Position numbers and translations under genes: made by a program
In this document: piece by piece, positions 34,501 through 42,502 of the stretch
How the letters are laid out: the number at the start of each line of letters is the position of its first letter
How positions within the stretch are numbered: position 1 is the stretch's first letter
Notes under the pieces: model-generated
Database searches by the model: none
What the model was told of the DNA's origin: nothing
Seen by the model: the letters and a program-made list of their open reading frames with translations, nothing else
Source: a virus
DNA: 62,417 nt
IMG/VR virus record: IMGVR_UViG_3300047546_001836
Location: 1 to 62,417 of that record
Reading direction: 5' to 3' (one strand)

Positions 34501-35285
34501 CCACCTTCGATCCTCTCAAAGAGATCGGGGACTACTTGGTGGAGATTTGGCCCACCGTCGCTTCTTACATCGATGCAGCCGTCACCGCCTTCTCGTCGTT
34601 TTACAACAAGCTCGTAGCAGCTTGGCCCCAAACGAAGGAGACGATCCTCATCTCTCTCGCCACCATCTTTCAGTCGGTCACGTCGCTGAAGGACAAGCTC
34701 ATTGAGGTGTTCAACAAGCTCTTCTCGGCGGAGTCCCCGCTCCTTGCGCTGTTCCGCCTCTTCGTCAACAACGCGAAGACGAGCTTTCAGGTCTTCTACG
34801 ACTTGGTGACAGGCTTCCCTGCTGCCGTCGTGTCTGCTTTCGAGTGGATTGCGGAGTCCATTGGTGCTGTCCTCTCGAAGGGCGCTGAGCTGGTTCAGGA
34901 TCACTTTGGGAGCGTGACGGACGCGCTCTACGGGGTCTTCGAGTCGATCCTCGACGTCTTCGTGGGCGTCTTCGGGAAGGTCACGGCGACGATTGAGGGG
35001 ATTGCGGACGTGTTCCGCAGCCTGTCGCTTGGCAGCATTCTCGGGATCAAGACCACCGGAACGAATTCGACTTCGTCGGACGCTTCAGCTCAGGCGACCT
35101 ATGACGCGAACCTCGCTAAGGGGAATGCCCAGGGGATCATAGCTCAGCTCAAGTCTGAGGGGGATCAGACGCGGGCGGTCTTGCGCGACATTCTCTCCGC
35201 GATCCGAGGCGGGCAGCTTCAGGCGATCCCCTCTGCTCGCCCTGGCATCGTGCAGGGGCCAGCCGCCGCGACCCCGAGGAGGTGA
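31569..35285 (+). CDS. Tail tape measure protein
   Basis: It sets tail length and is ejected ahead of DNA. The 1238-residue protein is the longest in the window and is largely helical, with repeated Ala/Leu/Ser-rich amphipathic stretches. A hydrophobic segment (residues about 575-620: MLAALGPWGIGIGAVVVAVG) fits the membrane-crossing part seen in tape measure proteins. It lies after the tail chaperone and before baseplate genes. No SD precedes ATG 31569, and a -10-like TATAGG is five bases upstream. Palindrome copies fall at 33583 (read NSISL) and 35062 (NSTSS). Confidence 0.9.
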   Translation: MRIGLGYNFSANTKAFNKNVAALNTSISDLNASIQSMLSGVASASKGSTRAIKNTSSALRGASDDATRLANDGETAVTKLAKLFDALDPTDLVRAPFDKAQDLINKLSESRGQFVSSITQAAIQFDKGFAGMAANAGLFGKELRRAEGQISSAARSLNMDAGELGKNFLALRKVGITPEDLGLNGLQDLGRVLEVTGLSGEDLGNVFTNLTRSYGFTKEGAVGFLDTFTKQVTALGIGTEAFGGLVGMMTTMDEAFATTLKAEGPEAVQKMILSATRLGAAMTTAIGGTQQENLTHAIDLFKNLSENANVLPKMMAGIDGEFGPLLQKLAVGLPGGFSEAMDALKKGTDDPLTFAKNMTKLYSDLKKGGPRNDVLLQQLSDTVTQELGPGFEYFFEAGDNAVAALEAMQKPIEGGIKSLRELGKEGYRTGLTLDDQLARIKENFEHTFKSIAYPDAREFVKSQRAAYAEVGAAVKTLAAGKGLDLFTKQLQSLGASQEQIAGVNDTLSKLTRAASLMQSGGLAAALQPFIGDTGKLSVAISAIGAASEAFSPLSEFLASVGINVSDLLVPFTYLKNLLLAGGPFGMLTPMLAALGPWGIGIGAVVVAVGALTAAMWGVDEAMSGAFGPIAQNIVTKIRDTLLEGVQFLQGFLTEQLKKAMEVDPKLIADRITNSISLAVASLSAYLNGESASSPLGSALMGLLGTAKDLALRVRDIVERVIDEVPWAALTKSLLSVVVPWLKDSLWSAFTNGDNWLMLGSFLMETLVHGITRQFTMTFSVISGIRDVLTYAIENLTEFLFDKGVEIVAWISRIFYGEEESNAWLEQAASFKQTFGEVYDWLKSLGASLDETFFGAVSDAFDFVLASIPNLTSLTDWLSEASVLAKSFGETAGEYFDLYVRNIKDSLGTVLPLVSPLFAMLKMLWGGDEEAQGTSWWDSITSSISEATSLIDPFYGWLMSINAMMSGVFAPTAQGNLSATFDPLKEIGDYLVEIWPTVASYIDAAVTAFSSFYNKLVAAWPQTKETILISLATIFQSVTSLKDKLIEVFNKLFSAESPLLALFRLFVNNAKTSFQVFYDLVTGFPAAVVSAFEWIAESIGAVLSKGAELVQDHFGSVTDALYGVFESILDVFVGVFGKVTATIEGIADVFRSLSLGSILGIKTTGTNSTSSDASAQATYDANLAKGNAQGIIAQLKSEGDQTRAVLRDILSAIRGGQLQAIPSARPGIVQGPAAATPRR

Positions 35286-35288
35286 CGA

Positions 35289-35570
35289 ATGTGGATGAAG
35301 CCCGCGATTCAGGAGCGTGACGAGGACGGGCGTGCCTACTACGCGATCCCTGCGTATCGCTCGATCAAGCCTCAGGCGGACGACTTGCAGCACCAAGTGC
35401 GGTCGACGGATCGGATCGATCTCTTGGCAACGCTCTACTACCAGAACTCGCGTCTTTGGTGGCCGATCCTTGTGGCGAATGGAATTGACGATCCGCTCAC
35501 GGGTCTCGTCAATGGCACGACGCTCATCATCCCCTCTCCGCGTTATGTGCGCGAGAGCCTCTTGCGGTAG
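35289..35570 (+). CDS. Baseplate wedge protein with LysM-like fold (T4 gp53-like)
   Basis: A 93-residue protein with STDRIDLLATLYYQNSRLWWPI, then GIDDPLTGLVNGTTLIIPSP, the pattern of small LysM-type baseplate proteins such as gp53. These join wedge subunits around the hub. It starts four bases after the tape measure stop with AGGAGGTGACGA as SD. Confidence 0.75.
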   Translation: MWMKPAIQERDEDGRAYYAIPAYRSIKPQADDLQHQVRSTDRIDLLATLYYQNSRLWWPILVANGIDDPLTGLVNGTTLIIPSPRYVRESLLR

Positions 35571-35595
35571 CACCAAGGAGGCGATTGGAGGATCA

Positions 35596-36186
35596 ATGCA
35601 GCTCTTCACGTTCCCGCTCGACGCCAACCTGCTCTACGCCATGACGCGGGACTCGTTCCGCCAATGGCTCTCGAAGCAGAGCTTCTTCGCTTCCTCCGAC
35701 ATGGTGTGTGAGTATCGGCTCACGGAGGTGGATCTTGGGCGGCTGGAGCATCGGATCAAGGGGGACTCGAGCCAGGGGGTGAAGGGGCGTGTCCTCGTTC
35801 GGCACACCAGCGAGTACTCTGCTCAGCGTCCCATGAACGCTCCCCACGCCTGGGTGGACGAGGAGGGAATGTTCCCCGAGTATCGTCTGAGCTTCCCTCT
35901 TGGTGTGGACACGATGCTGAAGTACCTCTCGCTGAAGCTCAGGGAGCCGGATCTTGGTGGTGTCCTTGCGGTTCTCTCGGTTCTGACTGAGGCGTCGGAC
36001 AAAACGAGGATCGAGGTGATCAGCCGGAAGTACCTCCCGCACTGCATGCGTGAGTACGGAGATCTGCCCTCGGTTCGGAACGATCTTGGGATCAACAGCC
36101 TGACCTCTGCAATGGGGTGGCTCTTGGTGGAGGCGAGCTTGGTAGAGACTCGCTCTGATCAGGTGGCCAGCGGGCTTGTGAACTGA
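35596..36186 (+). CDS. Baseplate-module protein, unknown
   Basis: A 196-residue protein starting at ATG 35596 with TTGGAGGATC as SD; the open frame extends upstream into the previous gene without an SD. It is mixed alpha/beta with YRLTEVDLGRLEHRI and a hydrophobic LKLREPDLGGVLAVLSVL. No family recognised. It sits between wedge and hub genes. Confidence 0.5.
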   Translation: MQLFTFPLDANLLYAMTRDSFRQWLSKQSFFASSDMVCEYRLTEVDLGRLEHRIKGDSSQGVKGRVLVRHTSEYSAQRPMNAPHAWVDEEGMFPEYRLSFPLGVDTMLKYLSLKLREPDLGGVLAVLSVLTEASDKTRIEVISRKYLPHCMREYGDLPSVRNDLGINSLTSAMGWLLVEASLVETRSDQVASGLVN

Positions 36187-36235
36187 TCTGGCTCCGTTCC
36201 TTCGTTCCCTCTAAGCTCCTCCCCTGGAGGGTTGA

Positions 36236-36757
36236 ATGTCCGTAGTCGTTGCGTATCGCACCAAGCATGGTTTTGGAATGGCGAGCGACTCTCAGCAGGT
36301 TGGCCCGAGCGGGCTGACCTACCCCTTGCGGAGGATTGTGGCGCTGACGGATCAGGGGACGACGCTCTGCGTTGGTGCTACCGATCCCAGGGAAGCGGCC
36401 CGAGAGGAGACCTTCCTCGCAGCCGTCAAGGGGCAGACGTGGGATCGTGTAGAGACGCCTGAGAAGCTGCGTGACCTCCTCCTCGAGATCGCGGGGAGGG
36501 AGGAAGTCCTCGTCTCCCGCCGCGAAGGCATCTTTCGGCTGGAGGGGCGTCAGTGGATCGAGGTGTCGCTGCCCTTCTGGGCCATTGGCACCGGGGGACA
36601 GCTCTCGCTGGGCTACCTCTTGGCGCAGCCCAAGCGACTCTGGGAGCAGGAGGACGGCTCCCGCCGCATGCAGGTCGTGCAGCGAGCGATCCAGGCTGCC
36701 AGTCTTCGCCTGGACTGCGGGGGGAGCGTCCACCGTGCAGGCGAATTCGTTTCCTGA
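36236..36757 (+). CDS. Proteasome/HslV-like Ntn-hydrolase fold protein
   Basis: A 173-residue protein with the layout of proteasome beta subunits and HslV: after Met removal, SVVVAYRTKHGFGMASDS aligns with the N-terminal strand pair ending in the conserved Asp17. FWAIGTGGQLSLGYLLA matches the A-I-G-S/T-G-G helix start, and RAIQAASLRLDCGG the late helix. The nucleophile position is Ser rather than Thr, and the Lys33 position is probably Arg (LRRIVAL), so activity is uncertain. It could process a baseplate protein or be a structural remnant. The SD lies in the arm of a small hairpin (CCTCC-CCT-GGAGG). Confidence 0.65.
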   Translation: MSVVVAYRTKHGFGMASDSQQVGPSGLTYPLRRIVALTDQGTTLCVGATDPREAAREETFLAAVKGQTWDRVETPEKLRDLLLEIAGREEVLVSRREGIFRLEGRQWIEVSLPFWAIGTGGQLSLGYLLAQPKRLWEQEDGSRRMQVVQRAIQAASLRLDCGGSVHRAGEFVS

Positions 36758-36766
36758 GGAGCGTCC

Positions 36767-38017
36767 ATGCCCACGCATACCGGCATCTTCATGTCGGCCC
36801 GGATCTACAGCCGGATCGACAATCGCACCTATGACCTCTGGACGCCGAACAGCGGTGTGGCCCTCCAGTCGATCAGCGTCGAGGTCGTGCAGGGGCAGAA
36901 CAACACGATCCAGATCTCGCTGGCAATGCCTTACGACCTCGGGATCGAGTACCTCGAAAGCACCTTGTTTGCGATGGACAACGTCCTCTTGGTGCAGTTT
37001 GGATACCCCGAGTCGGGATTCTACTCCGCATGGTACGCAGGTCTGATCCAGAAGCCCGACGTAACGCTTGGGGACACGGTCGAGATCTCCCTCACCGGTC
37101 TTGGTGCAGGCGCGCTCGCAATGGGGCGTTCGTCCAGCAAGAGCTACAAGGGGACGCTCCAATCCATCGTCCTCGAGATGAGTCAGCGCATGGGCTGGGA
37201 GGTGGACTGGAAGCCGAGTCTTGGTGCGGAAGAGGTCGAGATTCTGGAGTTGAACCAGAATGGCGAGAGTTTTTGGACATGCCTTGTCAATCTACTCAAC
37301 AAGTACAAACGGGCTTTTCACTTCTACTCTCAAGACAACGGCAGGAATGTCCTGGCGGTCTATCCGCAGCTTTACTCGCTCAGCCTTCCGCCCTCTCGGA
37401 GCTTCGTGAAGTGGGGCGTCCCCAATCGTGCCTTGAACGAGTATCCTCTGATCTCTTTCAGCACCTCGCAGCAGGTCATGATCTTGCCTGGGTCGGATCG
37501 TACACTCAGCGCTTGGCTGGACATGGACGGAAATGTGCAGTCGTATGAGGCGAAGTCAGGAGAGACCCTGTCGACGTTGGCGGACGGAGAGGCTGTCGCT
37601 GCACCTGACACACCAAAGGATCAGATCCACCCTGAGACGGGCAACAAGATCTCGATCTCGATGCAGCCTGACGAGACGGGGGCGACCACGCAGGTATCTC
37701 CTCCTGGGACGGGCTTTGGTGTACCGAATTCGACGCTGGAGCAGCTTGCCAAGAATTCGATCCCGAAGGTCACGGAGTCCTTCCAGGCGAGCTGCTCTAC
37801 GATAGGCATCCCGAATCTGCTCCCAGGGGAGTTGGTGCAGATCAAGGGCTGCTCTCGGTACTTCGACGGGGCGTACACGGTGACGAAGGTGACGCATCAG
37901 GTCTCGGAGTCAGGCTACACGTCGGAATTCGAGGTCACTCGCTACTACGATTCGATTCTGGTTTCTCCGGTGAAGGCACCGGCACCTCAGAACACCTTGC
38001 CCACCAAGCCGGGATAG
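36767..38017 (+). CDS. Baseplate hub protein (gp27/gpD-like)
   Basis: It forms the hub between tail tube and spike. The 416-residue protein starts with an RIYSRIDNRTYDLWTPNSG-type segment, has the strand-rich DTVEISLTGLGAGAL domain, a YKGTLQSIVLEMSQRMGW segment typical of phage late control D/hub proteins, and a C-terminal SGYTSEFEVTRYYDSILV strand. A predicted Ser/Pro-rich loop of about 100 residues (residues 240-340) is inserted before the last domain. SD TGAGGAGCG. Confidence 0.8.
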   Translation: MPTHTGIFMSARIYSRIDNRTYDLWTPNSGVALQSISVEVVQGQNNTIQISLAMPYDLGIEYLESTLFAMDNVLLVQFGYPESGFYSAWYAGLIQKPDVTLGDTVEISLTGLGAGALAMGRSSSKSYKGTLQSIVLEMSQRMGWEVDWKPSLGAEEVEILELNQNGESFWTCLVNLLNKYKRAFHFYSQDNGRNVLAVYPQLYSLSLPPSRSFVKWGVPNRALNEYPLISFSTSQQVMILPGSDRTLSAWLDMDGNVQSYEAKSGETLSTLADGEAVAAPDTPKDQIHPETGNKISISMQPDETGATTQVSPPGTGFGVPNSTLEQLAKNSIPKVTESFQASCSTIGIPNLLPGELVQIKGCSRYFDGAYTVTKVTHQVSESGYTSEFEVTRYYDSILVSPVKAPAPQNTLPTKPG

Positions 38018-38022
38018 AGACG

Positions 38023-38036
38023 ACGAAGTCGAATTC
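38023..38036. repeat. Dispersed palindrome, hub junction copy
   Basis: CGAAGTCGAATTCG nine bases after the hub stop and directly before the short SD region of the spike gene. Confidence 0.75.
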
Positions 38037-38045
38037 GGAGGGCGC

Positions 38046-38939
38046 ATGGGATTGCTGAAGACGGCCAATGAGGCTGCTGACTTCATCATGGAGACGATTC
38101 GCCGGTTCGGGGTCGAGAAGTTCGGCAGGTATTACGCTCGCTACCCGGCGAAGGTCGTCAACAATCTCGACCCTGAGGGGCTTGGTCGTGTCCAAGTCAT
38201 TCTCCCCATGTTTGGCACCAAGCCCTACCCGACGTGGGTATGTCCCGGTTCGCTTGGTGGCGTAAACGAGCATGGCTTCTACTTCTTGCCCGAGATCGAC
38301 GACGTGATCTACGTCGAGTTCGAGGAGGGGGACGCAGCTCGACCGATCTACGTCGGGGGAAGGCCGAAGGCTTCCGGGCCGCACGCCTCCATGACGCGGA
38401 CGGCGACGCAAGTGCATCGTGGCATTCGCACTCCGAGCGGGATCATGCTGCGCTTCAGCGACGGGGTCACGAACGAGCTTCTGATCGAGCATCCCTCGGG
38501 GGCGTTCCTGACGATAGAGCAGGATGGCACGTTCCTGCTTGGTGCCTCTGACGGGTCGCACCTTCAGCTCAAGGCCAGCGAGCAGGGGATCTCTCTCGTG
38601 GACGCGAACGGCAGCACGATCCTTCTGAAGGACGGGAAGATCCACCTGATCGGCAAGTCAGCTTCAGGGGCGGCGAATTCGGTCTCCGTGGACGACGGCG
38701 TAACGATCATGTCGCATGGCCCCGTCAACATTCAGAGCAGCGGGAAGGTCTCGATCATCAGCGGCAACATTCACCTGGGCGATCCCAACACGGGCATCAT
38801 GCGCGCTTTGGTGAACGAGAGCTTTCTGAGCTTCTTCGCAACCCACACGCACACCTCCGCCGCTGCTGGCTCACCCACGACGCCTCCCCTCGTCCCAATC
38901 TCAGCGCCAGCCGTGACGAGCAAGACGAAGTCTACCTGA
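38046..38939 (+). CDS. Baseplate spike protein (gp5/VgrG-like)
   Basis: A 297-residue spike with an N-terminal OB fold (PAKVVNNLDPEGLGRVQVILP, then VCPGSLGG, GFYFLPEIDDVIYVEFEEGD, PIYVGG). The C-terminal region is a repetitive beta segment (SGAFLTIEQDG, LKASEQGISLVDANGST, ILLKDGKIHLIG) as in trimeric beta-helix spikes. There is no lysozyme domain in this protein; the lysozyme-like gene at 54586 may supply it. A separate tip protein may cap it. Confidence 0.85.
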   Translation: MGLLKTANEAADFIMETIRRFGVEKFGRYYARYPAKVVNNLDPEGLGRVQVILPMFGTKPYPTWVCPGSLGGVNEHGFYFLPEIDDVIYVEFEEGDAARPIYVGGRPKASGPHASMTRTATQVHRGIRTPSGIMLRFSDGVTNELLIEHPSGAFLTIEQDGTFLLGASDGSHLQLKASEQGISLVDANGSTILLKDGKIHLIGKSASGAANSVSVDDGVTIMSHGPVNIQSSGKVSIISGNIHLGDPNTGIMRALVNESFLSFFATHTHTSAAAGSPTTPPLVPISAPAVTSKTKST

Positions 38940-38956
38940 CCTCAAGGAGCCATGCC

Positions 38957-40048
38957 ATGACCCTACTCGACCTCTACACGCGCCTCGCCCCACCAGAGGC
39001 TGCACAGGGGCTGTCAGCGGCCCAACGTGACGCGCTGGCAGCGATCCCCTCACCTTGCCTGCCCTTCGGCCCTCCTGCGCCACAGGGGGGCTTTGGTGAC
39101 GTTTGGCTCGAGATCCTCGAGAGCCTTGAGATCCCCCCTGCGCTCCGTCGAGAGTTTGAGGCACGTCGTGCGCTTGGGATCTTGAAGTACGGTCGTCCCG
39201 TGCAGCATGGGGACGGGCGTGGCGTGCAGGATTTCCGCGAGGAGCTGATGGACGCTTTGGTGTATGCGCGTCGTGACGGTCTCTCGGAGGAGGTGCAGAG
39301 CGACCTCCTTCGACTCCTCTCGGCGCACCCTCGTCCGTCCGAGATGGATCTCATGCCGATCCCCACCTTCGTGAGCCAGATCCCCGAGCCAGCGAAGTCG
39401 ACTTCGCTCGATTGGGCGACCGGCTCTGGGGTGGAGGTTCACCTCCTTCACCCCGAGCGCACGTGGGTTCGGATCTACACCGACGTGGTGCAGCACCTCT
39501 TTCGAGAGACCCGGTATGCGGGCGGGGTTCCGTGGAGCGTTGGGGCGCATTCGCTCCTCTGTGCGGACATTGCGATGCTCTTGGGGCTGAGCGCGCATGA
39601 GATTCGTCTGGCGGCGCTCCATGACGCGCCCGAGGCGTACCTGAAGGATCTGCCTGGGAAGATGCATTCGCGCACCATGATCCATGCGGGCGTGGTTCAG
39701 GGGATCGTGCATGTGGTTCCCTTCAAGGAAGTCCACCAAGCGTGGGATCGGCATATCAAGAAGTCGCTCGGCGTTCCTACTCCGTGGGACTTTGATCGCA
39801 TGGCTCGGATCGACCGGATGGCGCTCCATGTGGAGATGCAAGCCTTCCAGCACCAAGGGTACAAGTTCCTCCCCGAGGAGACGTGGACGCCCGAGGAGAC
39901 GTTCGTCATGACCTCCGTGACGAACGCGCTCCGCCGCCCTTACCTCCCGCACGCTCCCCTGGAGGGGCCGCAGGCCCAGCGTCGTTGGCTCTCCTTGGTG
40001 CAGGGCTTTCCGTGGTCGGCATGGGAAGGAGCAGAGGAAGTCGACTAA
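38957..40048 (+). CDS. HD-domain nucleotide hydrolase with N-terminal KYG domain
   Basis: A 363-residue protein. The N-terminal ~130 residues contain RRALGILKYGRPVQHGDGRG followed by EELMDALVYARR, a phage domain of unknown role with GIxKYG and ExxDAxxY patterns. The C-terminal half has the HD-type pattern SVGAHSLLCADIAMLLG, then RLAALHDAPEAYLKDLP, close to YfbR-like 5'-deoxynucleotidases. Metal-dependent hydrolysis of nucleotides is likely, feeding or reshaping dNTP pools. SD CAAGGAGCC. The palindrome CGAAGTCGACTTCG (39393-39406) is read as AKSTSL. Confidence 0.7.
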   Translation: MTLLDLYTRLAPPEAAQGLSAAQRDALAAIPSPCLPFGPPAPQGGFGDVWLEILESLEIPPALRREFEARRALGILKYGRPVQHGDGRGVQDFREELMDALVYARRDGLSEEVQSDLLRLLSAHPRPSEMDLMPIPTFVSQIPEPAKSTSLDWATGSGVEVHLLHPERTWVRIYTDVVQHLFRETRYAGGVPWSVGAHSLLCADIAMLLGLSAHEIRLAALHDAPEAYLKDLPGKMHSRTMIHAGVVQGIVHVVPFKEVHQAWDRHIKKSLGVPTPWDFDRMARIDRMALHVEMQAFQHQGYKFLPEETWTPEETFVMTSVTNALRRPYLPHAPLEGPQAQRRWLSLVQGFPWSAWEGAEEVD

Positions 40049-40067
40049 GGGATCTCGAGGAGGTTCA

Positions 40068-40262
40068 ATGCCTGACGAGAAGCCGATCCTGCACGCCAAG
40101 AATTGCACCGAGTGTATCTACGCGACGTGGACGAAGAGCCTGACGTGCGAGATCGCCCGCAAGCCCGAGGTCAACGCCTGGAGGCTGAGCTGTCGTTTCG
40201 ACGAGGAGGGCTTCCCCACCAAGACCCCAGGGGGCTGTCCTGGCTTCAAGGAGATCTCTTGA
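40068..40262 (+). CDS. Small Cys-rich protein
   Basis: A 64-residue protein with Cys at five sites (NCTECIY, LTCEI, LSCRF, GGCPGF), spaced as in small zinc- or Fe-S-binding phage proteins. SD CGAGGAGG. TTGA overlap with the next gene. Unknown function. Confidence 0.6.
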   Translation: MPDEKPILHAKNCTECIYATWTKSLTCEIARKPEVNAWRLSCRFDEEGFPTKTPGGCPGFKEIS

Positions 40263-40774
40263 CACGGCGCGCACCTCGGGATCTCGAACGTGAGCGGGCG
40301 GAGATGCACGAGCGCCCCCCTCCACCGCCTCCCACGCAGATTGCCGTTCCAACGAAGTCGAATTCGCCCAAGAGCCTCATCCACGACGGCAATCTTGGCT
40401 GGACGATCACGACGCTGGCGGAGATCCTGGGGCGCAACGTCTTCTCCTCGTGCGTTCCTGCACCAAGCGGGATGGAGATTCATCTGGACTACGGGGTGAG
40501 GATCGTCCAGCCCGATCCTGGCGTGGCGGAGATCCTGATCATGCGAGGGACTGAGGTCGAGCTTCGGTCGAATCGAATCACGGATCTTCGGGCGCTCTTG
40601 CACGAGATTTCGATCTCCATGATTCACCGGATCAGCAGTCAGGTTCTCTACAAGGGCCATTCCCCTGAGGGGAACATTCAGGCAGCCCCGGCTGACCCCT
40701 CTCCCGTCGACGTCGAGGGGGACACCTTCCTGTACTTCGACGAGCCTGAGCCAGAGGAGGATTCGTGGCTTTAG
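40259..40774 (+). CDS. Unknown protein, TTG start
   Basis: A 171-residue protein. The start at TTG 40259 overlaps the previous stop and is preceded by AAGGAG at optimal spacing; no ATG or GTG in frame has a better SD. N-terminus has a Pro-rich run (PPPPPPT) and the palindrome copy CGAAGTCGAATTCG (40353-40366, read TKSNS). The remainder has strand-like HLDYGVRIVQPDPGVAEIL. No family recognised. Confidence 0.5.
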   Translation: MTRRAPRDLERERAEMHERPPPPPPTQIAVPTKSNSPKSLIHDGNLGWTITTLAEILGRNVFSSCVPAPSGMEIHLDYGVRIVQPDPGVAEILIMRGTEVELRSNRITDLRALLHEISISMIHRISSQVLYKGHSPEGNIQAAPADPSPVDVEGDTFLYFDEPEPEEDSWL

Positions 40775-41007
40775 CCCCAAGCGCCCTGAGCATTCTCGTC
40801 CTCCCCGAGGACACCCTGAATGCACTCAGAGACACCCCCCTGAATCCCCGAACGGGGAAGCCACTTAGGCCCGAGGAATGGGTCTCTCTGATCCTTCAGG
40901 TCGTAAGTGAGAACAAAGGGAACGCAACGATACGCAACCTCTTCGCTTCGAGCGAGGCGGTAGAAGGCTGGCTTCAATCGCACCAAGAGACGGTTCGGGG
41001 CAGATGA
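40765..41007 (+). CDS. Small protein of unknown function
   Basis: An 80-residue protein with GTG start (SD GAGGAGG), overlapping the previous stop. Contains TLNALRDTPLNPRTGKPLRPEEWVSLILQ and a helical C-terminus. The stop is followed by the intergenic GTAAAGAACGTGTCAAG box. Unknown function. Confidence 0.5.
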   Translation: MALAPSALSILVLPEDTLNALRDTPLNPRTGKPLRPEEWVSLILQVVSENKGNATIRNLFASSEAVEGWLQSHQETVRGR

Positions 41008-41117
41008 GATTCCTGTAAAGAACGTGTCAAGCCATCCGAGAGCGCCTGACGCGGGGGCATGGGGGGGATACATACAGGGGGCGGGGAACGAACCTCGCAG
41101 CGACCCTGGAGAAAAAG

Positions 41118-41312
41118 ATGCTCTTCTGCCTCATCAACGACAGCCTCGACGACCTCACCGCCACCACCGCCTCCGAGCGGGCCGAGATGCTGGCCAGCGT
41201 CGACCGCGACGAGATCCTCGCTGAGGATCTCGAGAACGGTGAGATCGGGGCCGACGTCCCCGAGTGGACGGAGGCGAACTTCGCCTCTCTGGTCGCCACC
41301 CTCTGGATCTGA
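41118..41312 (+). CDS. Small acidic protein
   Basis: A 64-residue acidic, helical protein (LINDSLDDLTATTASERAEML, then DVPEWTEANFASLV). ATG with GGAGAAAAAG upstream. Codon use is richer in GCC/GAC than that of neighbours. Preceded by 110 noncoding bases with a TGTCAAG box. Unknown function. Confidence 0.5.
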   Translation: MLFCLINDSLDDLTATTASERAEMLASVDRDEILAEDLENGEIGADVPEWTEANFASLVATLWI

Positions 41313-41329
41313 GCGAATTCGAATTCGCT
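41312..41329. repeat. Dispersed palindrome, perfect 18-base copy
   Basis: AGCGAATTCGAATTCGCT overlaps the stop codon of the small acidic gene. Confidence 0.8.
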
Positions 41330-41375
41330 TGCGCTGGGGCGCGAAACCGATGAATCTCTCCCAGAGAGGTCTCGG

Positions 41376-41759
41376 ATGCGCCTGAAGCTCAAGCTCATTT
41401 CTTCGCTCTCCTCGACGACGGCTGAGGAGAAGGACGTGTTCAACCTCGATCCTGGGGTGAACCACGAGGTGGACGAGGAGGTCGACGCTGGTGCGGCGCG
41501 GAAGCTCCGCTTGGCGGTTGGTGCTGAGGATCAGGTGTTGGATCTTGGTGATCTGACGACGGTGAGCTTCATTCTCTTGCGGACGACGCGGGATATCACG
41601 GTCAATCTGAACGACGGGACGATTTTGTCTGTTCGGCCCTTGGCTGGCTTCACCTACGGGTATCTGCTGCTCACGCCGCCTGAGGTAAGCTCGATCAGCA
41701 TTAGCAACGGATCGAGCTACGTCGCAGACGTATGGTTCTACCTCGCTGGCTCTGCGTAA
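41376..41759 (+). CDS. Small beta-rich protein, possibly structural
   Basis: A 127-residue protein with SD AGAGAGGT. Strand-rich sequence (TTVSFILLRTTRDITVNLNDGT, then FTYGYLLLTPPEVSSISIS) resembles small virion-decoration proteins of other phages, with the pattern of alternating hydrophobic residues and an aromatic C-terminus. No family assigned. Confidence 0.5.
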   Translation: MRLKLKLISSLSSTTAEEKDVFNLDPGVNHEVDEEVDAGAARKLRLAVGAEDQVLDLGDLTTVSFILLRTTRDITVNLNDGTILSVRPLAGFTYGYLLLTPPEVSSISISNGSSYVADVWFYLAGSA

Positions 41760-41791
41760 TCCTGCTAAGCACCAAGACAGGAGTACGCCCT

Positions 41792-42157
41792 ATGATTCGT
41801 CCGCGCATTGAAGAGGCTCATGAGTTCTCGACGCACCCGCTTGGTGCCTCAGGTCGGTTGGAAGAGTGCTTCGCCTCCGACGTCGGGCCGCACTACAGCA
41901 TGAAGCACACCCCCGAGGAGCGTGTCCGGTTCGCGCTGTCGCAGCTTCGGCAGGCATTGATCGACAAGGCGCTTGACGGCGTTGGTGACGACGGGCGGAG
42001 CTTCGCCTCTCCTGACGAGGATTCCAACCGGTGGAAGGCGCAGGCGAACCTGATCGACCGGATGGACAAGTACCTGCTGCGCGAGTTCAACCTCGACGGG
42101 GTCATGCGGCAGGCGATGCCGACGCTGAAGGGCTACCTCGACGCAGCTCTGGAGTAA
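41792..42157 (+). CDS. Unknown helical protein
   Basis: A 121-residue protein; ATG 41792 follows CAGGAG. N-terminal MIRPRIEEAHEFSTHPLG, then helical RVRFALSQLRQALIDKAL and WKAQANLIDRMDKYLLREF. CTAAGCACCAAG lies about 25 bases upstream. It ends the operon before a strong terminator. Confidence 0.5.
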   Translation: MIRPRIEEAHEFSTHPLGASGRLEECFASDVGPHYSMKHTPEERVRFALSQLRQALIDKALDGVGDDGRSFASPDEDSNRWKAQANLIDRMDKYLLREFNLDGVMRQAMPTLKGYLDAALE

Positions 42158-42179
42158 CTTCCCTCGCCCTCACGCCACC

Positions 42180-42211
42180 AAGGCCACCTTCGGGTGGCCT
42201 TGCTCGTTCTT
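42180..42211 (+). terminator. Intrinsic terminator with UUCG tetraloop
   Basis: AAGGCCACC-TTCG-GGTGGCCTT: a perfect 9-bp stem with a TTCG loop followed by GCTCGTTCTT. Confidence 0.85.
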
Positions 42212-42235
42212 CTGAATTCGGTTCAAGGCTTCCAG

Positions 42236-42502
42236 ATGAAGCCGCGCTCTCCGTTGGAGTCGAAGAAGTTCCTCCTGACCGTCTTGGTGCTGATGATCCT
42301 GTGGCACCTCATGTCTGGGGAGGAGAGCGTGACGGTGAAGCTCATGGCGTTGAGCATCTTTGGCTTCGTGGCTGTAGCCTACATTGGCGGGCAGGCGTAC
42401 TTGGATCGATACCTCTACCTGATCCATCCTGAAGCGACAAAGACAGAGGTCAACGCCGCTCTCCCGCTCCCCCCTGAGGCGATCCAGCCTCTTGGTGAAT
42501 GA
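42236..42502 (+). CDS. Small two-TM membrane protein (holin candidate)
   Basis: An 88-residue protein with two predicted membrane helices (FLLTVLVLMILWHLM and LMALSIFGFVAVAYIG) separated by a short charged loop. The N-terminus is basic (MKPRSPLESKK) and the C-terminus Pro-rich. Size and topology fit a holin or a membrane accessory protein. The lysozyme-like gene is 12 kb away, so a lysis role is only a guess. ATG 42236; SD weak (CAAGG). Confidence 0.55.
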   Translation: MKPRSPLESKKFLLTVLVLMILWHLMSGEESVTVKLMALSIFGFVAVAYIGGQAYLDRYLYLIHPEATKTEVNAALPLPPEAIQPLGE

